Positions 1-10,534 of a DNA stretch of 64,000 bases are shown piece after piece (the first letter of the stretch is position 1; each line of letters starts with the position of its first letter). A program made the translations under genes and the position numbers. The stretch is from Nilaparvata lugens (Eukaryota; Arthropoda; Insecta; Hemiptera; Delphacidae), in NCBI RefSeq assembly GCF_014356525.2, contig NC_052507.1, positions 49,045,660 through 49,109,659 of the forward strand, in the 5' to 3' direction. A model generated the notes under the pieces. It saw only the letters and a list, made by a program, of their open reading frames with translations, searched no databases and was not told the DNA's origin.

Positions 1-494
1 ACTTATTAACACAATATATTGTGTTAACTTGAATTCATTCTTTCCATTCTATTCTAGTCTATTCCATAGTCCAATTGAATTAGTAAAACATGAAAATGCA
101 CTCGAGAAATCAAGGAAATTTACTCCTTTTTTACAATTACACTCAGGATTAAAAGCTGTGTTTTTCACTCTAAATATACAGATAAATATAGATTATTAGA
201 ATAATTTGTGTTTGCTTATTTGACAGAGCGACCGAAACAATCGTTCCGCTTCACGCCGGTGATGTCAGTGGTGGTGGGCGTGGTCTCGGCCATGTTCCTG
301 GTGGCGTGCATCGTGGCCGTCGTGCTGCGTGTGCAGTCGTCGCGCGGCGAGGAGCGACGCAAGCGACACAAATTCGACGCGCGCGTCAGAAGCGCCAGCG
401 GCAGCCTGTCGGGCGGAGAGAAGTCGTCATCGAGTCCCATCAACAAGCTGGACCCGGGCGGCGACAGCGGCGGAGACAGCGATGAAAAGAACCC
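1..494 (+). repeat. Perfect direct duplicate, copy A
   Basis: These bases match 6300-6793 with no difference that I could find. The unit holds intron sequence, a splice acceptor and most of the transmembrane exon of the Sidestep-like gene. Identity stops abruptly at 494/495, inside the exon and before its splice donor. The left limit is unknown because the copy runs to the window edge. Perfect identity through intronic DNA means the copy is either very recent or an assembly redundancy. Confidence 0.95.
227..494 (+). pseudogene. Truncated duplicate of the Sidestep-like transmembrane exon
   Basis: This is the same coding sequence as 6526-6793: the acceptor after TTTGACAG, a juxtamembrane stretch, a hydrophobic span of about 22 residues (VVVGVVSAMFLVACIVAVVL), a basic stop-transfer and a Ser/Gly-rich tail. 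The last 26 bases of the exon and its phase-1 donor are missing. The first GT downstream (504-505) would leave the wrong phase. The copy also lies before the FN3 exon, so it is out of order. It is probably not used, unless the assembly is wrong here. Confidence 0.8.
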
Positions 495-731
495 CAATAG
501 AAGGTTATACTAACCTGCTCTAGTCTAATGCTAGTACATTCTTGCTTCATATCATCAAACCTAGCATTTTGATTTTTGAACATTTGGTCTAACTTAGCAT
601 TTGCTTATCAAATTTAGCATTTTGCTCATCAAATCTAGCATTTAACTCATCAAATCTAGCATCTAGCTTATCAAACCTTTGTGTTAAGAATGCTATAAGA
701 TTCAGATCATTTTTAATGTTTGCCATTTTGT
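495..731 (-). pseudogene. Coiled-coil ORF remnant with RFD repeats
   Basis: Read on the minus strand from an ATG near 726, this encodes a short protein start followed by a repeated unit of the type KLDARFDELNARFDEQNAKFD. That is a heptad-like Leu/Phe pattern expected to form a coiled coil. A stop follows after about 45 codons, but a one-base frame change lets similar repeats continue to the breakpoint at 495. The repeat shows on the + strand as recurring ATCAAATCTAGCAT units. It is most likely a decayed gag-like ORF of a mobile element whose end abuts duplicate copy A. The family is not recognised. Confidence 0.5.
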
Positions 732-2691
732 AATATGCACTGATTCATTAAAACTTGATCTCTCTTGAACCGACTCCCACTCAGCAACAAACCATTCACA
801 ACCTATCAAGATATCTATCCACTAATAATTTCTATAACCAGGGATTTCATGGTGTACCATTTGGGACATATTTATTTTGTAATTCGGTCCCACCACAGGG
901 GTACCATTTGCCGTGCTACCAATTTTTCCTTAAACGGTTGGAATAGCATTCCACCTATTAACCTAAGGATAGTTGTCGGCTCCAATGAAATAGATTCTTG
1001 ATAAACTGTGAATGGATCTATTGCCTATGAATGAGAAATCCAGTTTTCAGAGCAAATTAACTTATAATCTTCAGATGAATTTATACAAATACACAAAGAA
1101 CTATATCTCAAGCCTAATTATTTTTAGAGTAACTACGAACTAAAATACTTATCTAGTTTACAGTTGAAAAACAGTGGCTATTGGCTTGAAGATACAAACA
1201 GCTAAATCTTAACAAAATAGAACACAAAAATTTGTATAAAACTCAATTTAAAACATTAATAAACGAAAATGATTCAGAGCAAAACTCCACAACAATACAC
1301 TTAGCCAGCCATTTTTCTAGAGAGGGCAGAACAGGAAAAACCTAAGTTGCAAGTCACAAAGCCAACGCCTTGTTCAGTATAGATTTTACAGACACGTCAC
1401 CAAAAAATTATAACTTACAAGTTTAGAATTCACATTCTACATCTGTTCTCAATAAAACTTTATTTTGAAACTATTATTTTAAATTTTTATATATATCTCG
1501 ATTTAAATAAACCATTTATCTAGTAATTTTGTTAACCCTGCCTCGGTGACACCATGGAACAATGCAACAAACATTTACGATAATAAATTCTCCGTCAAAA
1601 AGTTTGTCCGTCTATTGATGACTCTGATATTTACTATAAAGTTCCATAGATCTCGAATTGAAGATTCGATTCAATGTGAGAAAAAATGTAATATTACAGA
1701 ATGAATGAATACTGTATAGACTACCCTATCTACAAAATATCAACTATTGGCGCCTTGCAGTGGGATATTATTGAAATATTTTTAACATGTCATGCAGTGT
1801 CAGCTATGACATTGAAAATGAACAGTTTATGGACCTCATACAGTATAGTTGAGATTCAATTATACTATTCCAGAAAAACATATTCAATAGCAGAATGACA
1901 AATTGTCACAAAGCATAAATCAAGTGCTTTCTTTATTCACTTCATGATGCAATTTTTCCAAAGAAAATATAAAAACGAAAAAAATGCATAAATCATACAG
2001 TAATGAATTTCAACTCATCAATCAACTTTATTCTCTCCACAGTACAATACATTTGTAGTAAATATAAAAGAAAAAACTAAAATCACTAACTTTCCTGAAT
2101 CGAACCCAAATACCGTTCTCTTGTAATCTTATTAGTTATACTGAATCATTGTGGATATTTGATGAGGTATGATATTATGTATTACTTCTGCTTTCCATTA
2201 TTATTGTACTTTTATGCTATTAGATATATCATTAAGGCTCGTTCTGGAATTTGTCTGTGAATCTTTCTATGTTTGTATCGAAGAAATGAATAAATATATA
2301 AAAAATACAAAGTGCATTGCTCATTAATAATAATGGATTTTAATTAATATCTGAATTTGTCTTTTTCGTATTCTAGGACCCAGACTGTAGTTATTGTATA
2401 GAGAGAGTTACTGTATAATACTTTAAACAGTAACTGTAGTCCATACCAGATCTAGGCCTGCTCATTCTCGTATTTGAACTGAGAATTATCTAATAAAGTA
2501 TTCTGATAGGGCAACTTGAATAATTGTTTAATTAATATAGAAATAATTTCATATTACCCTTTTTTGAAATCTCCAATACTACTAGTTTCAGCTTTGAAGC
2601 GATTTTCTAGCGCCCTTTTTCCAAACGTTTTCATAAGTGAAAATGATCTAGGCTATTTCTATACTCATGAAATAGGTACCTATAGACATTC
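732..2691. other. Non-coding AT-rich stretch
   Basis: I see no host exon here. The part at 760-1060 is less AT-rich and may belong to the same mobile-element remnant as 495-731: its complement reads as leader-like sequence running into the ATG near 726. The rest lies upstream of the FN3 exon and is probably intron. Confidence 0.4.
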
Positions 2692-2798
2692 ACCTCTTTC
2701 ACCTTTGACATTCACCTCATATTAATAGACCTCTTTTACCTTTGACATCCACCTCATATTAATAGACCTCTTTTACCTTTGACATCCACCTCATATTA
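2692..2798. repeat. 37-bp tandem repeat, about 2.9 copies
   Basis: The unit beginning ACCTCTTTTACCTTTGACAT repeats about every 37 bases with few changes. It lies in the intron just before the FN3 exon. Confidence 0.85.
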
Positions 2799-2963
2799 AA
2801 ACAAAGCCCTTGTTAAAAGTTGATATGAATCAATTCCACCTATTTACATTATAAATTCTATTCATTTGTTTTAATGTCCAATAATGAATCCATATTCACA
2901 ATATTGTTACAAATAAATGATAACACATTTCTATCAATCGAAACTTGATTTGGGGTGTTGCAG

Positions 2964-3275
2964 GACGTCCGGACCAAGTGCAGAACTGCTCGGTGTCCAA
3001 CACATCGACCACCTCGTTCTATCTGCGGTGCGCGGAGGGCTTCAACGGAGGCCTGCCGCAGAGCTTCTGGATGGAGGTACGAGAGGCCGAGAGTCAGCTG
3101 TTGCGGGCCAACCTCAGCTCTCCCGTGCCACGGTTCTCGGTGGCCGGCCTGGAGCCTGGCGGTCGCTACCAGGCCTGCGTCTACTCGGTCAACGGCAAGG
3201 GACGAAGTGAGCCGGTGCCTGTCAGTGCCGTCACCATGCGCCTCAAGGTGGAGAAGCCATTGCCCAGTGAAAAAG
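2964..3275 (+). CDS. Sidestep-family receptor, FN3-domain exon
   Basis: This exon encodes one fibronectin type III domain of a neuronal Ig-superfamily receptor. It contains QVQNCSVSNTS, the family-typical EGFNGGLPQSFWMEV, the core GLEPGGRYQACVYSVN and GKGRSEPV before the membrane-proximal linker. The GFNGGLPQ block after a Cys is characteristic of insect Sidestep proteins, which bind Beaten-path partners in axon guidance; that is family knowledge. The acceptor is TTGCAG|GA and the donor AAAAG|GTGGGC, both phase 1. The upstream Ig exons must lie before the window. GC content is much higher than in the flanking introns, as is usual for conserved exons in AT-rich insect genomes. The paralogue cannot be decided here. 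Confidence 0.85.
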
Positions 3276-3752
3276 GTGGGCTATCAAATCCGAATAATTG
3301 AATGAATAAGACGCTGATGTTGTCAATACTACTATATTTATAGTAGTATTAATACTATAATTTACCACTATACTAGCCTAAATACTACATACTACTGTAC
3401 TAAATTTTTAACACTACTATATTTATTACAACAAACTATATTCTCCTCCCACACAATCAAATTATTCAAATCGGAATAATTATGTTAAATCAAATAATAT
3501 CCAAATTAAATAGAAATACAAATATCAGTAGGCTACCCTTTTTCAATTATTTTATCACATGTTTCGGACATTCATGCCAATTTCAAGTCTTGGAAATAAT
3601 ATAAAATAATTCAAAAAGTGTACTGAGATTTGTGTTTCTATTTATATTAAAATCGCTGCAAAAAAAGCGATAAGAATAGTAACTAACTCAAATGTGAAAG
3701 CTCACTGCAAACCGCTATTTGTCAAAACTAGAGTCATGACTGTCATTTGTTT

Positions 3753-3774
3753 GTATATATATATATATATATAT

Positions 3775-3821
<47 letters not shown>

Positions 3822-3848
3822 ATATATATATAATATATATATATATAT

Positions 3849-3897
<49 letters not shown>
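3753..3897. repeat. (TA)n microsatellite
   Basis: About 145 bp of near-pure TA with single-base interruptions. It abuts the 5'-truncated LINE fragment at 3898. Open frames inside it are meaningless Tyr/Ile repeats. Confidence 0.95.
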
Positions 3898-3898
<1 letters not shown>

Positions 3899-4360
3899 GT
3901 TGCTTTTGTATATAAAATTGAAGGAAAGAAACCTTGATTGTAATATTAATGTGCACAATCATAATACGAGGAGCTACAGAAATGTACATATTCCTCAAGT
4001 AAGACTATCAAGGACCTTGAGAAACCATTTTAATGTGGGAATAAGACTTTTCAATCATTTGCCATCATACGACAGAGATCTACCTTATCCTAGTTTCAGA
4101 AAGGCAATAAACAAATTCCTAAGTGACAACCCATTTTATAGTTTGACTGAATTTTATGAAAACTCTTTCAATTGATGTTTGTCTTATAAATACTGTATAT
4201 TATACTAGTATGTGTATAAGATTATATTTGTTATTCATGAGTTACCTAGATGGTATAAATTTGTATTGAGTGGGTCTCCACCCAAATTATGAATGTAATG
4301 TTTCTTTTAAATTCTCTGGCATTGTCTAATGCAATTTTGTAATTGTTCATTGACAAAAAT
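3898..4360 (+). mobile_element. LINE 3' end, 5'-truncated
   Basis: An open frame to 4175 encodes the C-terminal tail of a non-LTR retrotransposon reverse transcriptase. It contains HNHNTRSYRNVHIPQ, then GIRLFNHLPSY and a terminal FLSDNPFYSLTEFYEN, all typical of insect jockey/CR1-like elements. About 190 bp of 3' UTR follows and runs into the TTTA tail. The catalytic domain is absent, which fits ordinary 5' truncation during insertion. The tail pattern resembles the LINE at 43113-47760 on the other strand. Confidence 0.8.
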
Positions 4361-4361
4361 A

Positions 4362-4563
<202 letters not shown>

Positions 4564-4937
4564 ACAAGTAGCCCTGAACAGAAAAGAGACAATATCCAAA
4601 TAGTCTATTTTTTACAGTTTTTTCAATGTTTGGACATTTTTAATAGTTTGTAATTGATTTAATCTATTTTGAAAGTATTTTCAGATTGTATAATAAGAGT
4701 GTTTTTTGTTTGTATTGGATTGTTAATAATTTTGTTAATTTCAGTGTGTAATTCAAAAATGTGAAAGTGACACATAACCAAGCTACATTTTGACTGTTAT
4801 ATAAATTTGAATTGGAACCGTTTCGGGCTTAAACCTGTTGTAATTTTCTGGAAGTTGTGTTAAAATGAATAAAAAAAATGAGTCGTATCTGCATAGATTA
4901 TGAAATTGGGTAGGAGAATTGAAATTGAGAAATAGTA

Positions 4938-5555
4938 TATTTCGCACCTAGAGCAGAAAATGAGATTTTTCCAGCTCGAAATCGGTTTTCAAGTCCGAGG
5001 CCGTAGGCCGAGGACTAGAAAAAATTGAGAGCTGAAAACATTTTTGCCCATGGTGCGAAGAATATTTTTTGCCACACTACAGGTATTGCTGACAAAATAA
5101 ATAAAGAATACTCGTTAAGTTATCGTACCTATCTCTTGATTTTAGTGGTAGAAGATTTGCAGTCAGGATTTCAGATTCTTTTAAAATTTCACTTGGAATA
5201 TCACGAATGTCCTCATCTTCAAGCATTTTTGAAAATTCGGAATGCGCTAATCAACAATAAATAATTGAATAAAAATGGTTGCGAAGCAAATGCTGAATTA
5301 GTTTGATTAGAGATTCGAACTGAAATCATGGCGACTTCAGCTGATGAAGAAAGTGGACACTCGCCCGATCCAGTGGATGACTTATTAACTACGGACTTCC
5401 ACTTTAGCGGCTAGAAAGAGTACGTTTTCCGGTCTAGGCCGGAAAGAAAGCCTTTCCCGACGTCAGACGAGAGTCGTCTGCAAACAAGGTCTTTCAGATC
5501 TACGTAGGGACTGGAAAACAGCTGCTTTCTGTGCAGTGTGGCGAAAAAGTAATTT
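4938..5555 (-). mobile_element. Interspersed element with integrase-like N-terminal fragment
   Basis: The ends are imperfect inverted repeats: TTTCGCACCTAGAGCAGAAA on the left, and the complement of the right end reads TTTCGCCACACTGCACAGAA. On the minus strand, about 5255-5090 encodes a protein-like stretch with SEFSKMLEDEDIRDIPSEIL and then LLPLKSRDRYDNL. It resembles the short N-terminal region found before tyrosine-recombinase domains in Crypton-like and related insect proteins. A stop follows soon after, so this is a fragment. A small + strand frame at about 5327 (MATSADEESGHSPDPVDD) is also protein-like but unassigned. Confidence 0.35.
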
Positions 5556-6154
5556 CCTGTACGTGAGAATTTTTTTAGTACGTTACCAATAATACTCCCA
5601 GTGGATTGAATGAAAATATAAAATTAGAATCGAATCAATATTATAACATTTTTGAAATTACAGTAAGTTGAAAGGTGACAATCATATTCTATACTTGCTC
5701 CATTTTAATAGGAGGGAGTTTTCTTCTGTTTTTTACTCTTTTCTAGCGAACTGTTTTGTCCACCTTCATTTTGTGGGAAACCATAGTTAGCGAGATTTCC
5801 TACTCCTCTTCTTTACACCACACTCAACCGCGTAGATCAAAATATCTTTTGTCCTATATTAAGAGTGCTTCTCTAATTTATTTTGTAAGTGATTCAAAAT
5901 TGGTTCACAAATTCAATTGAACTAGCATAGTATGAATTCATTTTCTAACAAACGGAATGGGATCTGTTTCACACGAGATCCTTCATAGCAATCATCAGAG
6001 ATAGTGAATAAAATAGTTTCAATTGCTACATTATGATTGTATTCAATCATGTTTGATATAGTCCTATTCCTAAACATATTTGGAAGTAAATTAGACTAGT
6101 TGAATAAAACACTGGCTGGCGATTTTCTAATCAAGCCGTGAATGTGTTTTTGTA

Positions 6155-6268
6155 TACAATATTCTTTATTCAAGTTTTACTCAATATTCAATATTTTTAT
6201 ACAATATTCTTTATTCAAGTTTTACTCAATATTCAATATTTTTATACAATATTCTTTATTCAAGTTAA
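6155..6268. repeat. 45-bp tandem repeat, 2.5 copies
   Basis: The unit TACAATATTCTTTATTCAAG plus 25 more bases starts at 6155, 6200 and 6245. It runs into the palindromes at 6262. Confidence 0.95.
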
Positions 6269-6326
6269 CACAATATTGTGTTAACTTATTGACTTGTTAA
6301 CTTATTAACACAATATATTGTGTTAA
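6262..6326. repeat. Two AT-rich perfect palindromes
   Basis: The first (6262-6287, 26 bp) and second (6305-6326, 22 bp) are both perfect and share the core TTAACACAAT. The second is part of the duplicated 494-bp unit and recurs at 6-27. They lie at the left boundary of copy B and could have helped rearrangement. Confidence 0.9.
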
Positions 6327-6793
6327 CTTGAATTCATTCTTTCCATTCTATTCTAGTCTATTCCATAGTCCAATTGAATTAGTAAAACATGAAAATGCAC
6401 TCGAGAAATCAAGGAAATTTACTCCTTTTTTACAATTACACTCAGGATTAAAAGCTGTGTTTTTCACTCTAAATATACAGATAAATATAGATTATTAGAA
6501 TAATTTGTGTTTGCTTATTTGACAGAGCGACCGAAACAATCGTTCCGCTTCACGCCGGTGATGTCAGTGGTGGTGGGCGTGGTCTCGGCCATGTTCCTGG
6601 TGGCGTGCATCGTGGCCGTCGTGCTGCGTGTGCAGTCGTCGCGCGGCGAGGAGCGACGCAAGCGACACAAATTCGACGCGCGCGTCAGAAGCGCCAGCGG
6701 CAGCCTGTCGGGCGGAGAGAAGTCGTCATCGAGTCCCATCAACAAGCTGGACCCGGGCGGCGACAGCGGCGGAGACAGCGATGAAAAGAACCC
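6300..6793 (+). repeat. Perfect direct duplicate, copy B
   Basis: Partner of 1-494 at a constant offset of 6,299 bases. This copy sits in the expected gene order and keeps the complete exon and donor, so it is the likely functional one. Confidence 0.95.
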
Positions 6794-6819
6794 AGACATC
6801 ATACCTCAACCGATGGGAG
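6526..6819 (+). CDS. Sidestep-family receptor, transmembrane exon
   Basis: The exon begins after TTTGACAG and ends at GATGGGAG|GTCAGG; both boundaries are phase 1 and join in frame to the FN3 exon and the next exon. It encodes a juxtamembrane segment (ERPKQSFRFTPVM), one transmembrane helix, the basic stop-transfer RGEERRKRHK, and a Ser/Gly/Asp-rich cytoplasmic stretch ending NPDIIPQPMG. This makes the protein single-pass type I with an intracellular C-terminus. Because FN3 and TM exons are both phase 1-1, skipping either would keep the frame. Confidence 0.85.
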
Positions 6820-8967
6820 GTCAGGCTTCACATACAACACACCACTAAAATTAATCAGAGAATAGAATCGCTGCCTCTATTTTGAACTATCATTTTTTGA
6901 TCAATGCTGTGAGTATTGAACGAAAATCCACATTGATATGAAGCTTTATTGTACCCAAGAATCACAAGAGTAACACACAATATGAGGGCCGTATATCTGG
7001 AGTACCCGTAAAACATCAGTGCGTTTTTTTAAAATGTCATCAATATAGAGGTCAACATGGAGGTCTGCTGCACTGCAGAGGATAAGGATGATGCTCACAC
7101 GGGCTTGTGCGTTGGTAGAATATAGTCTGAAGACTTCTGTTACTGCATATAAATTGACAACAGGAAAAACAGCTTTGTTCTTTCAGTTGTCAATACCTGG
7201 AATTACATGAATGTTCAGAGTAGACGATAGCAATGTTTATTCAGTTTGAATGTGGAATTTTCAATACTATAGTGTATTTCCTGTTGATTCTCTCCCAATC
7301 ATTGATTTGATATTGTGATTGTTAAATGTGATAAATAAATGAATCTAATAAATATTCACTAGGGTGGGCATACAATAGTGAACTTAAAAGCAGATAAAAA
7401 CTTTTAGTACCCTTTTGTTAAAAACTTTAAAATATTTTAATGACAGTTTCGACCATAGGTCATTTTGAAGTTTATGACCTATGGTCGAAGCTAGTCGTTA
7501 ATATTTTATTAGTAAAAGTAAATTCCATTCGAGAATTCGACTTTCCACATTCTTTGTGCATGATCAGTGAAAAAATCAAACTTCAATGATGCATTCCTCT
7601 TCACTGATCCACTCAATGTGGAACTTGCAATTTATCCTCCAAGTCGAAATAATGCGACATAATAATGTATTGCATGTATGTATTCGTTTGCTTGCATTGC
7701 AAGCCTTTATTATAAAATTTCGGCCAAAAAATTATGTATGTCCTCAGGAATATAATTATGAATTTCAAAGCAAGAGAGAAGTTACAAAATCGAAAGAAAA
7801 ATATAGTTATTGTTATAATACTAAATCATCATTCTCCATTGTCAAAGTGGAAATTATCGATGAAACTATCAGACATATAACTTTTAAATATTTTCTTTAA
7901 CTTTCTGAATTTCAAGCTTCAATACAGTGATTAAAATTATATTCGAAGAATTAATTATAACAATATCCAAGGCATCTCCAAGGCAATGAACTATGTATTC
8001 ATGAACGTATTGAATTAGTAATTCTATTGCTTTTCATCAAAAGAAAATGGAAATTCAATTGAGAACTATTCAACTCCACTATTTTACCTCAGCTTTAATG
8101 TTTAATTATTAATTTCTACAGGGCTACTTGATAGTTATTTGATAGAATAACTAGTCACATCAACTTTAATGTTTTAATAAACCAAATTTCTACCGAGCTA
8201 CTTGATAGTTTTAATTTACTAAATTGCTCTTATCCTTGCATTTTCTCAATTTTTTGAATCGTGTTCAACATTCTTTTGTTTAAATTGTTTTTTCGTGCTT
8301 CGCCTCTCCTTGGGTTGTAAGTTAACCATTTTGAAATTTTTCTTCTTTCTTGGCTTGACAGCTTTCCAAATCCTTCCCATCCCCTCATCATCAGCCGCTC
8401 TTCGTCTATATTGTTTCATCCTCACCATAATTAGCACTTCACACTTCCTTCTATCATCTTTCTACTTTTTCATTAAATTCATTTTCCTTATTATCGTTCT
8501 TGATTCGCTTTTAATAACATATTGAATCAAAATGATTATTTTCATTTTGAGTTTTATTCATGAATCATATATATTTGAATAGCTACTTTACATATCAAAT
8601 ATTATTTACTATATGATTTACTTTTGTTAGCTACAATCGAGTGATGATGCAACTCATTTCTTCACACAGGCTCATGCATGGAATTATTATGTATTTTGTT
8701 TTGTTTATAAATTTACTGTGTCTGTGAAATAAATAGTCTGTTAATGGAATTACTACTGCCCTCTACCCTTTGATTTTCAAAGACATTGCCAATTTTATGC
8801 CATTATTAAGTTTATAAATTTGATGTATCGAAAAATCGTTGATTTTCCATTATTGGATTCAAATGATTTGATTGGAGTTGGATTTTTTTATGTATCTAAA
8901 AATCGTTGATTTCCGATTATAGGATTTAAATGGATTCGGAATTTTGACATGAATTGTGTTTTTGCAG
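6820..8967 (+). other. Intron with hairpin and diverged tandem duplication
   Basis: Phase-1 intron between the transmembrane and first cytoplasmic exon. It contains a 15-bp stem at about 7447-7492 (CGACCATAGGTCAT and its complement). At 8822-8935 it has two diverged copies of a roughly 69-bp unit containing AAAAATCGTTGATTT. Small open frames here are not protein-like. Confidence 0.6.
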
Positions 8968-9152
8968 CTGACCCCGAAGACCACACAGAGTTCCTCCACA
9001 AGCGACAACACGTGTCGACTATAGAGACGCGATCTTCACCGCTGCTGCAGCATGGATACGGCCCTGGTCCTGGCCCTGGACCCGGCTACTGCACTCTGCG
9101 CAACGGCGGCTTGCCGCTACAGGAGTTAACCAACCTTCCTACCAAGCCTCAG
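8968..9152 (+). CDS. Sidestep-family receptor, cytoplasmic exon
   Basis: The acceptor TTTTTGCAG joins the phase-1 base from the previous exon to give Ala, then DPEDHTEFLHKRQHVSTIET. A low-complexity run GYGPGPGPGPGY and LRNGGLPLQELTNL follow, and the donor after CCTCAG is phase 0. The conserved-looking hydrophilic motif and the GC bias support a real exon. It is part of the intracellular tail; I recognise no catalytic domain. Confidence 0.8.
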
Positions 9153-10342
9153 GTGAAATAATCTGTCATATAATTCAGTCACTGATCATTGATATTGATA
9201 TCAATTGTATAATTGATATAATTGAATCACGCTAATCTTATCTACCATCCAGTATATAACTGTATAAGCCAGTATGTAATCTACATGAAAGTACTCAATC
9301 AATCAATCCACATTCAGAAGATGAGAAAAGCTATGATAGGTTATATTCAAACGAAAAACAAATAATCATTATTACTTTAGTAGCTCACAATCACGAGATT
9401 TTTTGAAATCGTGTGATAGAAAATATGTTAACCAGGAACCTGAAAACTGTCTTCACTAATTAATTGATTACCGCCTTAACTAGCTAACTAATTGACTGTA
9501 AGTTAATCGTCCAATGTATTTGGTCAAGATGTGAAAAGAGGCACACAAAATCTCTTGTTGAATAAATCAATTGAAAAACATCTGAAATAATATTTTTAAA
9601 CTGTAATAAAGAAATTGGATGTGAAATTTATGAAAATACTTCAATTTATGATTTAGATGGGGATGAAACTATTCTATAACAATAAATGATTATGAATAAA
9701 GCAGATATTGCATTAATCTCCATTACTGCAAAACTTGTTCAGGACGAGACTTTTTTGAGAAATAAGAATATAATTTTATCAGTTGCCAGTTGCGTTGAAC
9801 TGTCCAAGTATGGTTGAGTCTCCTCGTCACTTTTAAAACGTATATAACCTACAGTCTGGCTGAAGATTGGCCGTCAACCAGACTATAAAGGCTGATCTCA
9901 AAAACGGCCTCAGGCCCGAAATGTGTACCTAACCGGCACGAAAATAAGAAATGTGTACCTAATTCTGAGCTATTTGTGTGCTGGTCTCATGATTTGGTCC
10001 ACACACGTGAGAGATCGACTACTACGTGGAGAAGCCTTAACTCAGACGCGTCCACTAAAGGGGAGGAGATTTGACACAGTCTGCGTCATTGAAATTTTTG
10101 GAGGGCTCCACAACAAATTTTGAAGAAACTAAAAAAAGAAAGGATCGAGTCGGAACATGACAACTGGCATCCTCTTTTCCTGTTCCAGGTGCTCAATTTG
10201 TACTGAAAAGACTTCCTACATAGCTGCTTAACGTAAAAGCATCAAGTGTTATTGATAACACATACAAGTGTTATTGATCAGCTTATCGGCTCAGTTTTGT
10301 TGTATCAAATTTTCAAATCATTCAATTTTTGGTGTGCTTCAG
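9153..10342 (+). other. Intron, Sidestep-like gene
   Basis: Phase-0 intron with a GTGAAA donor and a TGTGCTTCAG acceptor. It is AT-rich, except that 9840-10120 has more complex sequence, possibly an old repeat. No exon seen. Confidence 0.65.
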
Positions 10343-10534
10343 GTGTCCCTGGAGGCAGCATACACGTCTGGCGCCTGCACTCTGCCACGCGCACCCACGG
10401 GCCACAACTGGCCCGGCTATGGTCGAACCCTCTACCACCAGGGGGGCGGACCCCCGCTACCCCCCCAGGAGGCACCCCCGCCCCCCACAGTCGACACACC
10501 GCTCATGCTCGTCAAACGCGAGAGCACCGTCTGA
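10343..10534 (+). CDS. Sidestep-family receptor, last coding exon with PDZ-type C-terminus
   Basis: The exon starts in phase 0 with VSLEAAYTSGACTLPRAPTG. It continues through a Pro-rich tract (GGGPPLPPQEAPPPPTVDTP) and ends MLVKRESTV followed by TGA. The final STV fits the class I PDZ-binding consensus S/T-X-hydrophobic, and the Pro-rich tract could bind SH3 or WW domains; both are inferences from motif. Its GC-rich base use contrasts with the surrounding AT-rich DNA. Overlapping frames over the same bases are shadows. Confidence 0.85.
   Translation: MSLEAAYTSGACTLPRAPTGHNWPGYGRTLYHQGGGPPLPPQEAPPPPTVDTPLMLVKRESTV

Noticed and set aside
3694..3998. Open frames of Tyr-Ile repeats on both strands
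   Set aside because: They are translations of the (TA)n microsatellite.
7586..7900. 104-codon frame in the Sidestep-like intron
   Set aside because: No conserved motif, lies in AT-rich intron and has no in-phase splice sites I could defend.
8246..8525. Short frames on both strands in the Sidestep-like intron
   Set aside because: Low complexity, no splice signals in phase and no domain.
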